A stretch of DNA of 64,000 nucleotides from positions 186,001 to 250,000 of the forward strand of contig CAVBJF010000001.1 of the NCBI GenBank assembly GCA_963596005.1. Reading direction: 5' to 3'. Each line of letters opens with the position of its first letter. Position 1 is the first letter of the stretch. The notes under the pieces were generated by a model that saw only the letters and a program-made list of their open reading frames with translations, had not been told where the DNA came from and did not search any database. Position numbers and translations under genes: made by a program. This document shows, piece by piece, positions 18,167 through 27,105 of this stretch. Origin of the DNA: Gallibacter pasteurianus_A (GTDB lineage: Bacteria > Bacillota > Clostridia > Peptostreptococcales > Anaerovoracaceae).

Positions 18167-18711
18167 TATTTAACACCTCCACAATCCTTGTATTGCTGAA
18201 GAGCGTTTCTAACAGCTGTATATACACCGTTTGATGAAATAGAAGCACCTACGATGTAGTCTACATCAGATGAATCCTTAACGGATTCGGCTGCTAATTC
18301 TTTGATACCTTTATAAGCACCAAGATACTCATCTGTCATAGCTTTAGTACCAAGACCTGGAGTATCAGAGTGAGCTGTTACCTTTACGCCTGTGATAGCA
18401 CCTTCAGCGTCGATACCGACCATTACTGTGATATCTCCGCCGTATGAAGACGCAACAGAAGTAACAACAGCACCTGTTTTGTTATCAGCAAAGTAAACTT
18501 CAGAAATACCACTGTTTAGCTTACCATCATACTCTGTAAAAGAATCAGCTTCTGTAAGTACGCTTGCTCTTGTGGCATCAGCCTGCTCTTTATTGATTTT
18601 TGCAATCTGAGGGGCAGTAGCTCCGTTTGTAAATACAAGCGCTGCAGAGATAACAAGACATATAACTACAAGTACGATTGTAGGAGCAAATTTCTTCTGG
18701 AAATTACTCAT
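18166..18711 (-). CDS. rnfG: Rnf complex subunit G (flavoprotein)
   Basis: A 181-residue subunit with one N-terminal membrane helix and an extracytoplasmic FMN-binding domain. The segment HSDTPGLGTKAMTDEYLG is typical. FMN is normally attached by ApbE to a Thr in the motif Dxx(S/T)GAT; here residues 151-157 read DYIVGAS, so Ser157 would be the acceptor and the usual S/T before GA is Val. It starts eight bases before the rnfD stop. Confidence 0.94.
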   Translation of the reverse strand: MSNFQKKFAPTIVLVVICLVISAALVFTNGATAPQIAKINKEQADATRASVLTEADSFTEYDGKLNSGISEVYFADNKTGAVVTSVASSYGGDITVMVGIDAEGAITGVKVTAHSDTPGLGTKAMTDEYLGAYKGIKELAAESVKDSSDVDYIVGASISSNGVYTAVRNALQQYKDCGGVK

Positions 18712-19699
18712 TTACAGCGCCCCCCTTCTTTTCAGCTTTTTTAGCTTCCTTTTCTAGTTTTTTCTTAGTTTTGTACAATCTGTTTGTACAGAAGTTATCG
18801 ATGTGTGGAGTTAGGATATTCATGAGAAGGATACCAAATGATACGCCCTCAGGATATGAACCAAACAATCTTATGAGCATTGTCATAAGTCCGCAACCAA
18901 CACCAAAGATTACCTTTCCTAAAGGAAGTAAAGGAGTTGTTACATAATCAGTTGCCATAAAGAATGCACCGAGGAATACACCACCTGCAAGGATATGGAA
19001 AATAGGATCCTGTCCTGCGATAAGTGCGATAACAGCAACTGTTGCTATAAAGCAAAGTGGAGTTATAGGAGAAATAACCTTTTTCCAGATTAGGAAAAGT
19101 CCGCCTATAAGAAGTGCAACAGCACTTACTTCACCCATAGAACCGCCAACTGTTCCGAGGAACAAGTCAAGGTTTGAAGGAAGCTCGCCACCGCCGTTTT
19201 TAAGGATGCCAAGTGGTGTAGGCCCTGTAACAGCATCAGTAGCAGCAGTTCTTGGCACAGGCCATGTAGTCATCTGTGTAGCAAATGCTATAAAGAGGAC
19301 GATACGGGCTGTGATAGCCGGGTTGAACAAGTTATGTCCAAGTCCACCAAACAAATTCTTAACTATAACGATAGCAACAAACGAACCTATGATTGCGATG
19401 TAGTATGGCAAGTTAGAAGGAACGTTGAACGCTATCAAAAGACCTGTTAAGGCCGCCGAGAGATCTCCGACTGTCTGAGGCTTTTTCATCAGTACATTCC
19501 AAAGGTACTCAAACAGCACAGAAGATATAATACATACTGCGGTAAGGATTAGCACTCTTACGCCAAACACATATGTGCTCACACATAGTGAAGGAAGCAG
19601 TGCCAAAATTACCATTCCCATAATTCTCTGAGTATTTTCGTTATTCACCATATGAGGTGATGAAGATACTGTAAGATTATTGTAAAATTTCTTATCCAT
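18704..19699 (-). CDS. rnfD: Rnf complex subunit D (membrane flavoprotein)
   Basis: A 331-residue integral membrane subunit with about nine helices, homologous to NqrB. The covalent-flavin region reads DAVTGPTPLG (Thr161), with Pro where GAT has Ala. GGLGHNLFNPAITARIVLF is a conserved segment. The C-terminal 25 residues are very basic. Its start shares one base with the rnfC stop, so rnfC, D and G are tightly coupled. Confidence 0.95.
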   Translation of the reverse strand: MDKKFYNNLTVSSSPHMVNNENTQRIMGMVILALLPSLCVSTYVFGVRVLILTAVCIISSVLFEYLWNVLMKKPQTVGDLSAALTGLLIAFNVPSNLPYYIAIIGSFVAIVIVKNLFGGLGHNLFNPAITARIVLFIAFATQMTTWPVPRTAATDAVTGPTPLGILKNGGGELPSNLDLFLGTVGGSMGEVSAVALLIGGLFLIWKKVISPITPLCFIATVAVIALIAGQDPIFHILAGGVFLGAFFMATDYVTTPLLPLGKVIFGVGCGLMTMLIRLFGSYPEGVSFGILLMNILTPHIDNFCTNRLYKTKKKLEKEAKKAEKKGGAVNE

Positions 19700-21018
19700 T
19701 ATTTACTCTGTGCCTCCTTTAAAATCGCTTTACCCAGTTTGTTGTTGAAACCAAGAGGTCTTCTTGCCGGGCATACATAAGCACAACTTCCGCATTCCAT
19801 GCACTGCATAACTTTTAGCTGCTCTAATCTTTCTACGTCTTTGTTTTCCATAGCGTCACTCAGAGCTGTAGGAATCAATCCAAACGGACAAGCCGTATGA
19901 CATCGTCCGCAGTTGATACAATTTGTTTCTTCAGGGACTACAGATTGAGGACCTGCAAATGCCAAAATAGCATTGTTGTTTTTAACAACAGGCATTTCGT
20001 CTGAGAAGACTGCTCTACCCATCATAGGTCCGCCCATAAGAATCTTTTTAGGTTCTTCCTTGTAACCGCCCATAAATTCGATTATATCGTGGATCCTTGC
20101 GCCTAAAGGGGCAATAACGTTACCAGGCTTTGCTACAGCAGAGCCGTCAATTGTCATCCTCTTTTCTACAAGAGGCATACCGGTTCTGAAATACTTTCCT
20201 ACAAAAGCGATAGAAGTAATATTCGAAAGAATTACTCCAAGTGATGCAGGAAGCACGCCGGCATCCATGTGCTTGCCTGTAATTTCGTAAATCATTACAC
20301 GCTCAGCACCCTGAGGATATGTTGTCTGTAAAGTAACTACTTCAACCTGGTCAGAAAGACCTTGGTCAGCAAGCATACCCTTTAGCTTTTCAATAGCATC
20401 AGGCTTGTTGCCTTCAACACCGATGTAACCTTTTTTGAGGCCAAGGTGCTTCATAACAAGCTTTACGCCGTCGATGATGTCCTGAGTATCCTCAAGCATC
20501 AATCTGTGGTCAGATGTGATAAAAGGTTCACATTCTGCACCATTGACGATAAGTGTATCTACCTCATCGATATTTTGTGGATTGAATTTGATGTGAGTCG
20601 GGAATGACGCACCTCCCAATCCTACAAGCCCGCTACTTCTGATAGCCGCAACAAACTCTTGCAAGTTGTCAGCCTTAGGAACTTTTATATCCTCGCAGAC
20701 TTCCTGTTTGCCATCTGTCTCTATAACGAGAACCTGGTCGTAAGCACCCATAGCATTTCTTTGAGTGTCAATAGCTTTGACAGTGCCGGAAACACTTGAG
20801 TGAATAGGTGCACTTACAAATGCATCAGTGTCGCCAATCAGCTGACCAACCTTTACGCTGTCGCCCTTTGCTACTAAAGGCTTACATGGTGCTCCGATAT
20901 GCATTGACATCGGAATGCAAACCTCAGCAGGGACAGGCATACGCACAGATTCGCACTCAGCTGTATTTTTGTGATGTGCAACATGGATGCTGTGTAAATG
21001 CTTTCTCTGTTGACTCAT
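19699..21018 (-). CDS. rnfC: Rnf complex subunit C (NADH/Fe-S subunit)
   Basis: A 439-residue peripheral subunit that meets NAD(H). The order is an N-terminal biotinyl-lipoyl-like domain (about 30-110), an NADH/FMN Rossmann-like domain with GLGGASFPTHIKF and NGAECEPFITSDHRLM, an SLBB domain, and two four-cysteine clusters CINCGRCHTACPFG and CMECGSCAYVCPARRPLG near the C-terminus. It is the first gene of the operon; GAAAGGAAGG precedes the ATG. Confidence 0.96.
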   Translation of the reverse strand: MSQQRKHLHSIHVAHHKNTAECESVRMPVPAEVCIPMSMHIGAPCKPLVAKGDSVKVGQLIGDTDAFVSAPIHSSVSGTVKAIDTQRNAMGAYDQVLVIETDGKQEVCEDIKVPKADNLQEFVAAIRSSGLVGLGGASFPTHIKFNPQNIDEVDTLIVNGAECEPFITSDHRLMLEDTQDIIDGVKLVMKHLGLKKGYIGVEGNKPDAIEKLKGMLADQGLSDQVEVVTLQTTYPQGAERVMIYEITGKHMDAGVLPASLGVILSNITSIAFVGKYFRTGMPLVEKRMTIDGSAVAKPGNVIAPLGARIHDIIEFMGGYKEEPKKILMGGPMMGRAVFSDEMPVVKNNNAILAFAGPQSVVPEETNCINCGRCHTACPFGLIPTALSDAMENKDVERLEQLKVMQCMECGSCAYVCPARRPLGFNNKLGKAILKEAQSK

Positions 21019-21285
21019 TTATAAAACCTTCCTTTCGTGAAAATTTGTATCAAAACGAACATAATTATATTACCACTTATTTGTTGAAAATGCCATATTT
21101 TTTGTATAAAAAATGTATAGCCTTCACAGGTAGCGATATGCGAGGATAAAAGTGGATTGTTGACAAGATATAGAGATAGGGCATATTTATCGACGAGCAA
21201 ATGGTGAATCTTGTAATAGTCATTAAAAATAGAAGTAAAGGATTATACAGCTAAGGTCTGCGAGATATAAATTTAAAATTCAATC
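21019..21285. other. Divergent intergenic region between rnfC and the fab operon (left part)
   Basis: Holds the rnf leader. On the minus strand a TATAAT (plus 21064-21069) lies 45 bp from the rnfC start without a convincing -35 box, so it is a weak promoter candidate. No open frame, riboswitch or Rex-type palindrome was seen in the rest of it. Confidence 0.4.
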
Positions 21286-21313
21286 TTGACTTTTATATGC
21301 GTGGTGCTATACT
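21286..21313 (+). promoter_or_regulatory. Sigma-A promoter of the fatty-acid operon
   Basis: TTGACT (21286-21291), a 16-bp spacer and TATACT (21308-21313). The predicted transcription start near 21320 puts the palindrome at 21328-21346 just inside the transcript, a position where a bound repressor would block initiation. About 145 bp of leader remain before the first gene. Confidence 0.75.
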
Positions 21314-21327
21314 TATCGTGTAATAAT

Positions 21328-21346
21328 TAGTTAGACTATCTAACTA
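21328..21346. promoter_or_regulatory. Perfect palindromic operator, probable FabT-like site
   Basis: TAGTTAGA-CTA-TCTAACTA is an exact 8-bp inverted repeat with a 3-bp centre, about eight bases past the predicted start site. The first gene downstream is a MarR-type regulator, so autoregulation of the whole operon is likely. Streptococcal FabT also uses a palindrome in front of its fab operon, with a different sequence. Confidence 0.7.
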
Positions 21347-21464
21347 TATTTAGGAAACATATAAGAAACTAGCGTAGCATACTTACAGATTTTATTTAAT
21401 TATACTCGGAAATATTAGATTTAGGATTGCTCATGCGAGACAATTTGTTTAAAGGAGAAAGCAA

Positions 21465-21962
21465 ATGGAAAGGTATTCCTACAAGCTCAACGAGATGCTT
21501 GTTGAGGTTTTTGATCGAATCGAGATCATGGAAAAACAGATAATGGCAAATGAGGGCACTCGCGATTTGACGATAGGAGAGATGCATTTGCTCGGCACTG
21601 TTGCAAAAGGAGGAGATGGTGGCTGTTCGATAAGTGACATTGCAAAGGAGCAGCATATTACAATGCCGTCGGCAACGGTTGCGATAAATAAGCTTGTTAA
21701 AAAGGGTTATGTGCAAAAAAACAAAGCTATTCATGATGCGAGGCAGGTAGCTGTAACGCTGACACGAAAAGGAAGCAAGATAAATGCGGGTCATCAGTAT
21801 TTTCACGAAAATATGGTGCGAAACTTCACAAAAGAGCTAAACGAAGACGAGAAGGCGGTACTCTTTACATCAATAGGCAAGCTCAATGATTATTTGGAGC
21901 ATAAGATAGAAATTGTAGAAACCAAAAAGCAGAGATTGGGCAGGAGGATAGGAAGAAAATGA
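21465..21962 (+). CDS. MarR-family regulator of fatty-acid synthesis (FabT-like)
   Basis: A 165-residue winged-helix regulator. Dimer helices at both ends flank the DNA-binding region ISDIAKEQHITMPSATVAINKL and the wing region KKGYVQKNKAIHDARQVAV, which has the DxR motif of MarR wings. As the first gene of the fab-acc operon, directly behind a promoter with a perfect palindrome, it is the likely equivalent of FabT, which represses fab genes when long-chain acyl-ACP accumulates. The function is inferred from position. AAAGGAG precedes the ATG. It overlaps fabH by four bases (ATGA). Confidence 0.85.
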   Translation: MERYSYKLNEMLVEVFDRIEIMEKQIMANEGTRDLTIGEMHLLGTVAKGGDGGCSISDIAKEQHITMPSATVAINKLVKKGYVQKNKAIHDARQVAVTLTRKGSKINAGHQYFHENMVRNFTKELNEDEKAVLFTSIGKLNDYLEHKIEIVETKKQRLGRRIGRK

Positions 21963-22888
21963 ATTTTTCGATACTTGGTACAGGTTCAGCGTTTGGCTCT
22001 GATATCATTACCAACAGTGATTGGGAAAAGAGGCTTGACACAAGCGACGAGTGGATAATGGAGAGAACCGGCATAAGAGAGAGGCATGTACTAAAAGAAG
22101 GAGAAAATCTAACAGCGCTTGGAAGTAAGGCGGCAAAGGATGCTCTTGATATGGCAGGAATTGATGTGAGCGAGCTTGATTACATAATCTGTGCGACGGT
22201 TACGCCTGATTACAAGACTCCATCACAGGCGTGTGCATTACAGGAAAGTCTTGGAGCTAAATGTCCGGCATATGATGTAAATGCGGGATGTTCGGGCTTT
22301 ATATATGCACTCGATATTGCGAGAGGATATTATGCGATAAATCCTGACTTAAAGGTCTTGATCGTATCGGCGGATGCGGTTACAAGGCTTATGGACTGGA
22401 ACGACAGGAGTACGGCGGTGCTTTTCGGCGATGCGGCTGCGGCTGTGGTGCTCGGCGCGGGTGATAGCCTAAAGAGTATCAGACTAAAGGCAAAAGGCGA
22501 TACAAATGTTTTGTATTGTTATAATGCGGAAAACGAGTATGTCCATATGGAAGGACAAAAGGTCTTTCAGTTTGCGGTCAGCTCGATAATACGTGATACA
22601 AAATGGGCGGCAAAAGAAGCTAAGATAGATATAGACGATGTTGATTTCTTTTTACTTCATCAGGCGAATATGCGCATTATCGACTTCGCTATTCAAAAAA
22701 TGGGCATGTCAAAAGAGAAATTTCCGACAATAATAGATAAGACAGGCAATATATCGGCGGTATCCATTCCTGCACTAATGGATAAAATCCAAAGAGAGGG
22801 CAAGGTCAAAAAAGGCGATAAGCTGATGCTTTCGGCATTTGGAGCAGGACTTACCTCGGGGGCTGCCGTTATAGAATGGGCGATCTAG
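21959..22888 (+). CDS. fabH: 3-oxoacyl-ACP synthase III
   Basis: A 309-residue initiating condensing enzyme that joins acetyl-CoA to malonyl-ACP. The active-site triad is visible: Cys111 in VNAGCSGF, the His of LLHQANMRIID, and the Asn of KTGNISAVS. The latter is usually NTSA/NTSS, so the residues next to Asn differ. Length is slightly short of the common 315-330. Start ATG overlaps the regulator stop (ATGA). It is followed 75 bp later by the ACP gene. Confidence 0.95.
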   Translation: MNFSILGTGSAFGSDIITNSDWEKRLDTSDEWIMERTGIRERHVLKEGENLTALGSKAAKDALDMAGIDVSELDYIICATVTPDYKTPSQACALQESLGAKCPAYDVNAGCSGFIYALDIARGYYAINPDLKVLIVSADAVTRLMDWNDRSTAVLFGDAAAAVVLGAGDSLKSIRLKAKGDTNVLYCYNAENEYVHMEGQKVFQFAVSSIIRDTKWAAKEAKIDIDDVDFFLLHQANMRIIDFAIQKMGMSKEKFPTIIDKTGNISAVSIPALMDKIQREGKVKKGDKLMLSAFGAGLTSGAAVIEWAI

Positions 22889-22963
22889 CGGAAAACGCAA
22901 AAACATATGCGTTTAAATAATAAAAATTTTAGAAAATTTAAAAGAAAGAAAAGGAGAAAAAGG

Positions 22964-23188
22964 ATGACAGTTTTTGAAAGAGTTGTAAATGTACTTGTTG
23001 ATGCTAAGGATTGTGACAAGGAGGCAGTAAAGCCGGAAAGCACATGGAAAGAGCTTGAGCTTGATTCGCTTGATACTGTTGAGCTTGTTATGAATCTTGA
23101 GGATGAGTTCAATATCGAGCTTGAAATGGACGAGTCGTTTAAGACAGTCGGCGATGTTGTAAAGGCGATCGAAGAAAAGCTTGCATAG
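22964..23188 (+). CDS. acpP: Acyl carrier protein
   Basis: A 74-residue acidic carrier protein. Ser35 in ELDSLDTVEL is the 4'-phosphopantetheine site. An in-frame upstream ATG at 22907 would add a 19-residue very basic extension made from the leader. The start at 22964 is preferred, because AAGGAGAAAAAGG precedes it and the protein then begins as other ACPs do. Confidence 0.95.
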   Translation: MTVFERVVNVLVDAKDCDKEAVKPESTWKELELDSLDTVELVMNLEDEFNIELEMDESFKTVGDVVKAIEEKLA

Positions 23189-23206
23189 GCAAAAGAGGTG
23201 AAAAAA

Positions 23207-24154
23207 GTGATAAAGACACCAATATGCGATTTACTTGGTATCAAATATCCTGTTATACAGGGCGGTATGGCCTGGATTGCGGACGCGAAGCTCGCAGCGG
23301 CAGTTTCAAATGCAGGCGGACTGGGGATAATATCTGCTATGAATAAGGACAGCGATTGGCTAAGGGCGGAAATTCGCAAGGCAAAGGAGCTGACAGATAA
23401 GCCGTTTGGCGTAAACATCATGCTGATGAGCCCGTATGTAAATGAGGTTGCAAAGGTCGTTGTAGAGGAAAAGGTTGCGGTTGTAACAACAGGTGCAGGC
23501 AATCCGTCTAAGTTTATAAAGCAGTGGAAAGAGGCAGGCATCAAGGTGCTTCCGGTAGTTGCTTCAACAGCGGTTGCAAAGCTTGTGGCAAGAGCGGGAG
23601 CTGATGCGGTAATCGCCGAGGGCGGAGAGTCAGGCGGTCATGTTGGCGAAATAACTACGCTTGTTTTAGTGCCGCAGGTTGTGGACGCTGTAGACGTGCC
23701 TGTTATCGCCGCAGGCGGTATTGCTGACGGCAGAGCTATGGCAGCGGTATTTTTGCTTGGAGCGACAGGTGTGCAGATGGGTACAAGATTTCTTATAGCA
23801 AAGGAATGTAGCGTGCACGAAAATTACAAAAAGAAAATTTTAAAGGCAAAGGATATCGATACGATGACTACAGGCAAGAGGCTTGGACATCCCGTACGCG
23901 TTTTAAAAAACCAATTTGCAAGAGAGTTTGCAAGAATGGAGTATGCAAGCGATTTTTCAGAAGAAGCTATCGAAAAATTCGGCGCAGGCTCGCTCTATGC
24001 GGCGGCAATTTTGGGTGACGAAAGGAAGGGTAGCTTTATGTCAGGCCAGGTTGCGGCAATGCTACATAAGGAAGAGACGGCAAGTGAAATCGTTGAAAGC
24101 ATATGTGGCGAAGCGGAAAAAGTTTTATGCGGAGGCACAAAATGGGTAAAATAG
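23207..24154 (+). CDS. fabK: Enoyl-ACP reductase II (FMN-dependent)
   Basis: About 315 residues, FMN-containing TIM-barrel enzyme that performs the last reduction of each elongation cycle and is not inhibited by triclosan. YPVIQGGMAWIADAKLAAAVSNAGG at the start is too long to quote in full but its QGGMAW core, GVNIMLMSP, VTTGAGNPSK, EGGESGGHVG and AAGGIADGRA match pneumococcal FabK closely. GTG at 23207 is preferred, since AGAGGTG lies six bases upstream and the product then aligns with FabK starts; a GTG at 23198 is the alternative. No FabI or FabV is present in the window. Confidence 0.94.
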   Translation: MIKTPICDLLGIKYPVIQGGMAWIADAKLAAAVSNAGGLGIISAMNKDSDWLRAEIRKAKELTDKPFGVNIMLMSPYVNEVAKVVVEEKVAVVTTGAGNPSKFIKQWKEAGIKVLPVVASTAVAKLVARAGADAVIAEGGESGGHVGEITTLVLVPQVVDAVDVPVIAAGGIADGRAMAAVFLLGATGVQMGTRFLIAKECSVHENYKKKILKAKDIDTMTTGKRLGHPVRVLKNQFAREFARMEYASDFSEEAIEKFGAGSLYAAAILGDERKGSFMSGQVAAMLHKEETASEIVESICGEAEKVLCGGTKWVK

Positions 24155-25050
24155 CATTCGTGTTTGCAGGCCAGGGAGCACAATATCAAGGCATGGGCAA
24201 GGATATTTATAAAAGCAGTAGGGCAGCAAAGGAAATATTTGATATTTCAGAGAGCTTGCGACCAAATACGATAGAGCAGTGCTTTAACGGAAGCGAAGAA
24301 GCTTTAAATACAACTATAAACACGCAGCCGTGTGTATATACCGTGGATCTTGCGTGTGCATATGCGCTTGCAGAGGCAGGTATCAAGCCTGATATGGTAG
24401 CCGGCTTTTCGCTCGGCGAGATAGCGGCACTTACATTTGCAGGAGTTTTTACAAAAGAAGACGGATTTTCTTTCGTTTGCAAAAGAGCTCAGTTCATGGA
24501 TGAGGCGTCAAAAACAGTTGACGGCAGCATGGTTGCGGTTATGAAGCTGAAGCCCGACGAGGTAGATGAGCTTGCAAAGGGAAGTGGCGTTTATGCTGTA
24601 AACTTTAACAGTCATATGCAGACGGTTGTGGCAGGAGAAAAGGATAAAATCAAGGGATTCACAAAGAAAGTAAAGGAAATGAAAGCGCTTGCCGTACCGC
24701 TAAAGGTGTCAGGGGCATTCCATACGCCGTATATGAAGACGGCGACAGAGAAGCTGAGAGAAGCTCTTTTAGCTATGGAAATTTCAAAGCCACGTTTGCC
24801 GATTTTTGCGAATATGACAGCAGGGCCTTATGGGGATGACAGAGAAAGCATAATAGAGACAGTGGCGAACCAGGCATCAAATCCCGTAAGGTGGGAAAGG
24901 ACGATATTAAATATGACAGAAGCCGGAGTAGATACATTTTATGAGGTTGGCCCGGGCAATACGCTTTCAGGCTTGATTAAAAAGATACGTCCTGAGGCGC
25001 AGGTATTTAATGTAGAAAACAAGGAAGATTTGGAAAATGTTAAAAGATAA
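24142..25050 (+). CDS. fabD: Malonyl-CoA:ACP transacylase
   Basis: A 302-residue transferase loading malonyl onto ACP. FAGQGAQY at the N-terminus, catalytic Ser90 in GFSLGE, and His in SGAFHTPYM. ATG at 24142 has GGAGG eleven bases upstream and makes a 13-base overlap with the end of fabK; an earlier in-frame ATG at 24103 lies inside fabK and has no good ribosome site. Confidence 0.95.
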   Translation: MGKIAFVFAGQGAQYQGMGKDIYKSSRAAKEIFDISESLRPNTIEQCFNGSEEALNTTINTQPCVYTVDLACAYALAEAGIKPDMVAGFSLGEIAALTFAGVFTKEDGFSFVCKRAQFMDEASKTVDGSMVAVMKLKPDEVDELAKGSGVYAVNFNSHMQTVVAGEKDKIKGFTKKVKEMKALAVPLKVSGAFHTPYMKTATEKLREALLAMEISKPRLPIFANMTAGPYGDDRESIIETVANQASNPVRWERTILNMTEAGVDTFYEVGPGNTLSGLIKKIRPEAQVFNVENKEDLENVKR

Positions 25051-25777
25051 AAAGATTGTTGTAACAGGAGGATCAAGAGGTATTGGCAGAGCTATTGCTC
25101 TTGGTATGGCAAGCGAAGGTGCCGACATTGCGATTATATATAGCGGTAATGAGTCGGCGGCAAAGGAAGCTTGTGTAGAGATGGAAAGTCTCGGAAGAAA
25201 GGCTAAATCGTTTAAATGCGATGTTGCAAGCTTTGATGATTGCGCTAAGACGATAAGCGACATCATTTCTGAATTTGGAAATATAGACGTGCTTGTAAAT
25301 AATGCGGGCATTACACGGGATGGCTTGATATTTACACTTAAGGAAAGCGATTTTGATGATGTCATAAATACAAATCTTAAGGGCGCGTTTAACATGATTA
25401 AGCTGGCGTCAAAAAAGATGATGAGAAACAGAAAAGGTACGATTATAAACATAACTTCCGTGTCAGGTATGATGGGAAACGCAGGACAGGCAAATTATGC
25501 GGCGGCAAAGGCAGGCATGATAGGCCTTACTAAGACGGTTGCAAAGGAGCTTGCGACAAGAGGTATAACTTGCAATGCGATAGCTCCGGGCTTTGTAGAA
25601 ACACAAATGACAGATAAGCTTTCGGATGATGTAAAAAATGCCGTAAAGGATATGGTGCCACTTGGCAGAATGGCACAGCCCGAGGACATAGCGAATGCGG
25701 CAGTATTTTTGGCGTCGGAAAAGGCAAGCTATATCACCGGAGAAATAATCAAGGTTGACGGTGGGCTGTATATATAA
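25037..25777 (+). CDS. fabG: 3-oxoacyl-ACP reductase
   Basis: A 246-residue short-chain dehydrogenase that reduces 3-oxoacyl-ACP with NADPH. The cofactor motif is TGGSRGIGRA and the catalytic residues are Ser141, Tyr154 and Lys158 (ANYAAAKAG). Overlaps the end of fabD by 14 bases. Confidence 0.96.
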   Translation: MLKDKKIVVTGGSRGIGRAIALGMASEGADIAIIYSGNESAAKEACVEMESLGRKAKSFKCDVASFDDCAKTISDIISEFGNIDVLVNNAGITRDGLIFTLKESDFDDVINTNLKGAFNMIKLASKKMMRNRKGTIINITSVSGMMGNAGQANYAAAKAGMIGLTKTVAKELATRGITCNAIAPGFVETQMTDKLSDDVKNAVKDMVPLGRMAQPEDIANAAVFLASEKASYITGEIIKVDGGLYI

Positions 25778-25835
25778 AAGCTAAGTGCAAAAGCGACAAA
25801 GGCGAATAGGAGAAAACAAAGAAAAAGAGGAGCTT

Positions 25836-27080
25836 ATGAAAAAGGTAGTTGTAACAGGTATAGGAGCTGTGAGCCCGATAGGCAACACGGCTGATCAGAT
25901 GTGGCAGGCGATGGCCGAAGGTAAAAACGGGATAGGACAAATTACAAGGTTTGACACATCCGAATACAAGGTAAAGCTTGCCGCAGAGGTTAAGGATTTT
26001 GATCCGCTCGAATACATGGATAAGTCGGAAAGCAGGCGTGAAGATTTGTATTCTCAATATGCGATAGCCGCAGCAACTCAGGCAGTAGCTGACAGCGGTA
26101 TCAATGATGAAAATACGGATCCGTACAGATACGGAGTTTATGTAGGCTCCGGAATAGGCGGTATGGCGACATTTTCGGCAGAGCACACAAAGCTGATTGA
26201 AAGAGGACCGAGAAAGGTTTCTCCGTTTTTCGTTCCTATGATTATAAGCAATATGGCGGCTGGCAATATAGCGATACGCTTTGGCTGTAAAGGAGCAACA
26301 CTGCCTGTGGTAACGGCGTGTGCGACATCAACAAATGCTGTTGGCGAGGCTTACAGAAGCATCAAACACGGGTATGCTGATGTCATTATAGCGGGTGGTG
26401 CAGAGGCGACTATCATACCTATTGCGGTTGCAGGCTTTACAAATTGTCAGGCACTTTCGCTGTCGGAAGATCCTAACAAGGCTTCTATTCCGTTTGATGC
26501 AAACAGAAACGGATTTGTGATGGGCGAGGGTGCAGGCATGCTCATACTTGAGGAAGAGGAGCACGCAAAAAAGAGAGGTGCGCATATATATGCGGAGGTT
26601 GTAGGATATGGAAATACATGCGATGCGTACCATATGACAGCGCCGGATCCTGAGGCAGAAAACTCAGCAAGGGCGATAAAAAACGCTTTTGCGGAAGCGG
26701 TAGGCGAAGAGCTTAATATAGATGCCTCAAAGGTCTATATAAATGCGCACGGTACGAGCACGCCATTAAATGACAAGACGGAAACGACAGCTATAAAAAA
26801 GGTATTTGGCGAGGATGCAAAAAAGCTTTCAATAAGCTCGACAAAGTCGATGACAGGTCACATGCTCGGCGCGGCGGGTGCGGTTGAGGCGATCGCAGTG
26901 ATTAAGGCACTTGAAACAGGCATAGTGCCACCGACTATCAATTACAGCGAAAAAGATCCGGAGTGTGACCTCGACATTACACCTAATCTGGCAAAGGAAA
27001 AGGCTCTTGAACTGGGAGCATCAACTTCTCTTGGATTTGGGGGACATAATGCGTGCGTGGCATTCAAAAAATATAAATAG
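25836..27080 (+). CDS. fabF: 3-oxoacyl-ACP synthase II
   Basis: A 414-residue elongation condensing enzyme. Cys162 in VVTACATSTNA, His in NAHGTSTPLND and His in KSMTGHMLGAAG form the Cys-His-His active site. ATG at 25836 (after AAAGAGG) is chosen over an in-frame ATG at 25785, because the protein then begins MKKVVVTGIG as other FabF proteins do. Confidence 0.96.
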   Translation: MKKVVVTGIGAVSPIGNTADQMWQAMAEGKNGIGQITRFDTSEYKVKLAAEVKDFDPLEYMDKSESRREDLYSQYAIAAATQAVADSGINDENTDPYRYGVYVGSGIGGMATFSAEHTKLIERGPRKVSPFFVPMIISNMAAGNIAIRFGCKGATLPVVTACATSTNAVGEAYRSIKHGYADVIIAGGAEATIIPIAVAGFTNCQALSLSEDPNKASIPFDANRNGFVMGEGAGMLILEEEEHAKKRGAHIYAEVVGYGNTCDAYHMTAPDPEAENSARAIKNAFAEAVGEELNIDASKVYINAHGTSTPLNDKTETTAIKKVFGEDAKKLSISSTKSMTGHMLGAAGAVEAIAVIKALETGIVPPTINYSEKDPECDLDITPNLAKEKALELGASTSLGFGGHNACVAFKKYK

Positions 27081-27105
27081 ATATGAAAAGAAAGAGGAGA
27101 AAAAG

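Noticed and set aside
22907..23188. Longer acyl carrier protein with basic N-terminus
   Set aside because: The extension is leader sequence without a family match; a proper ribosome site precedes the internal ATG at 22964.
23198..24154. FabK starting at GTG 23198
   Set aside because: GTG 23207 has a better-spaced AGAGGTG site and gives the N-terminus that aligns with known FabK.
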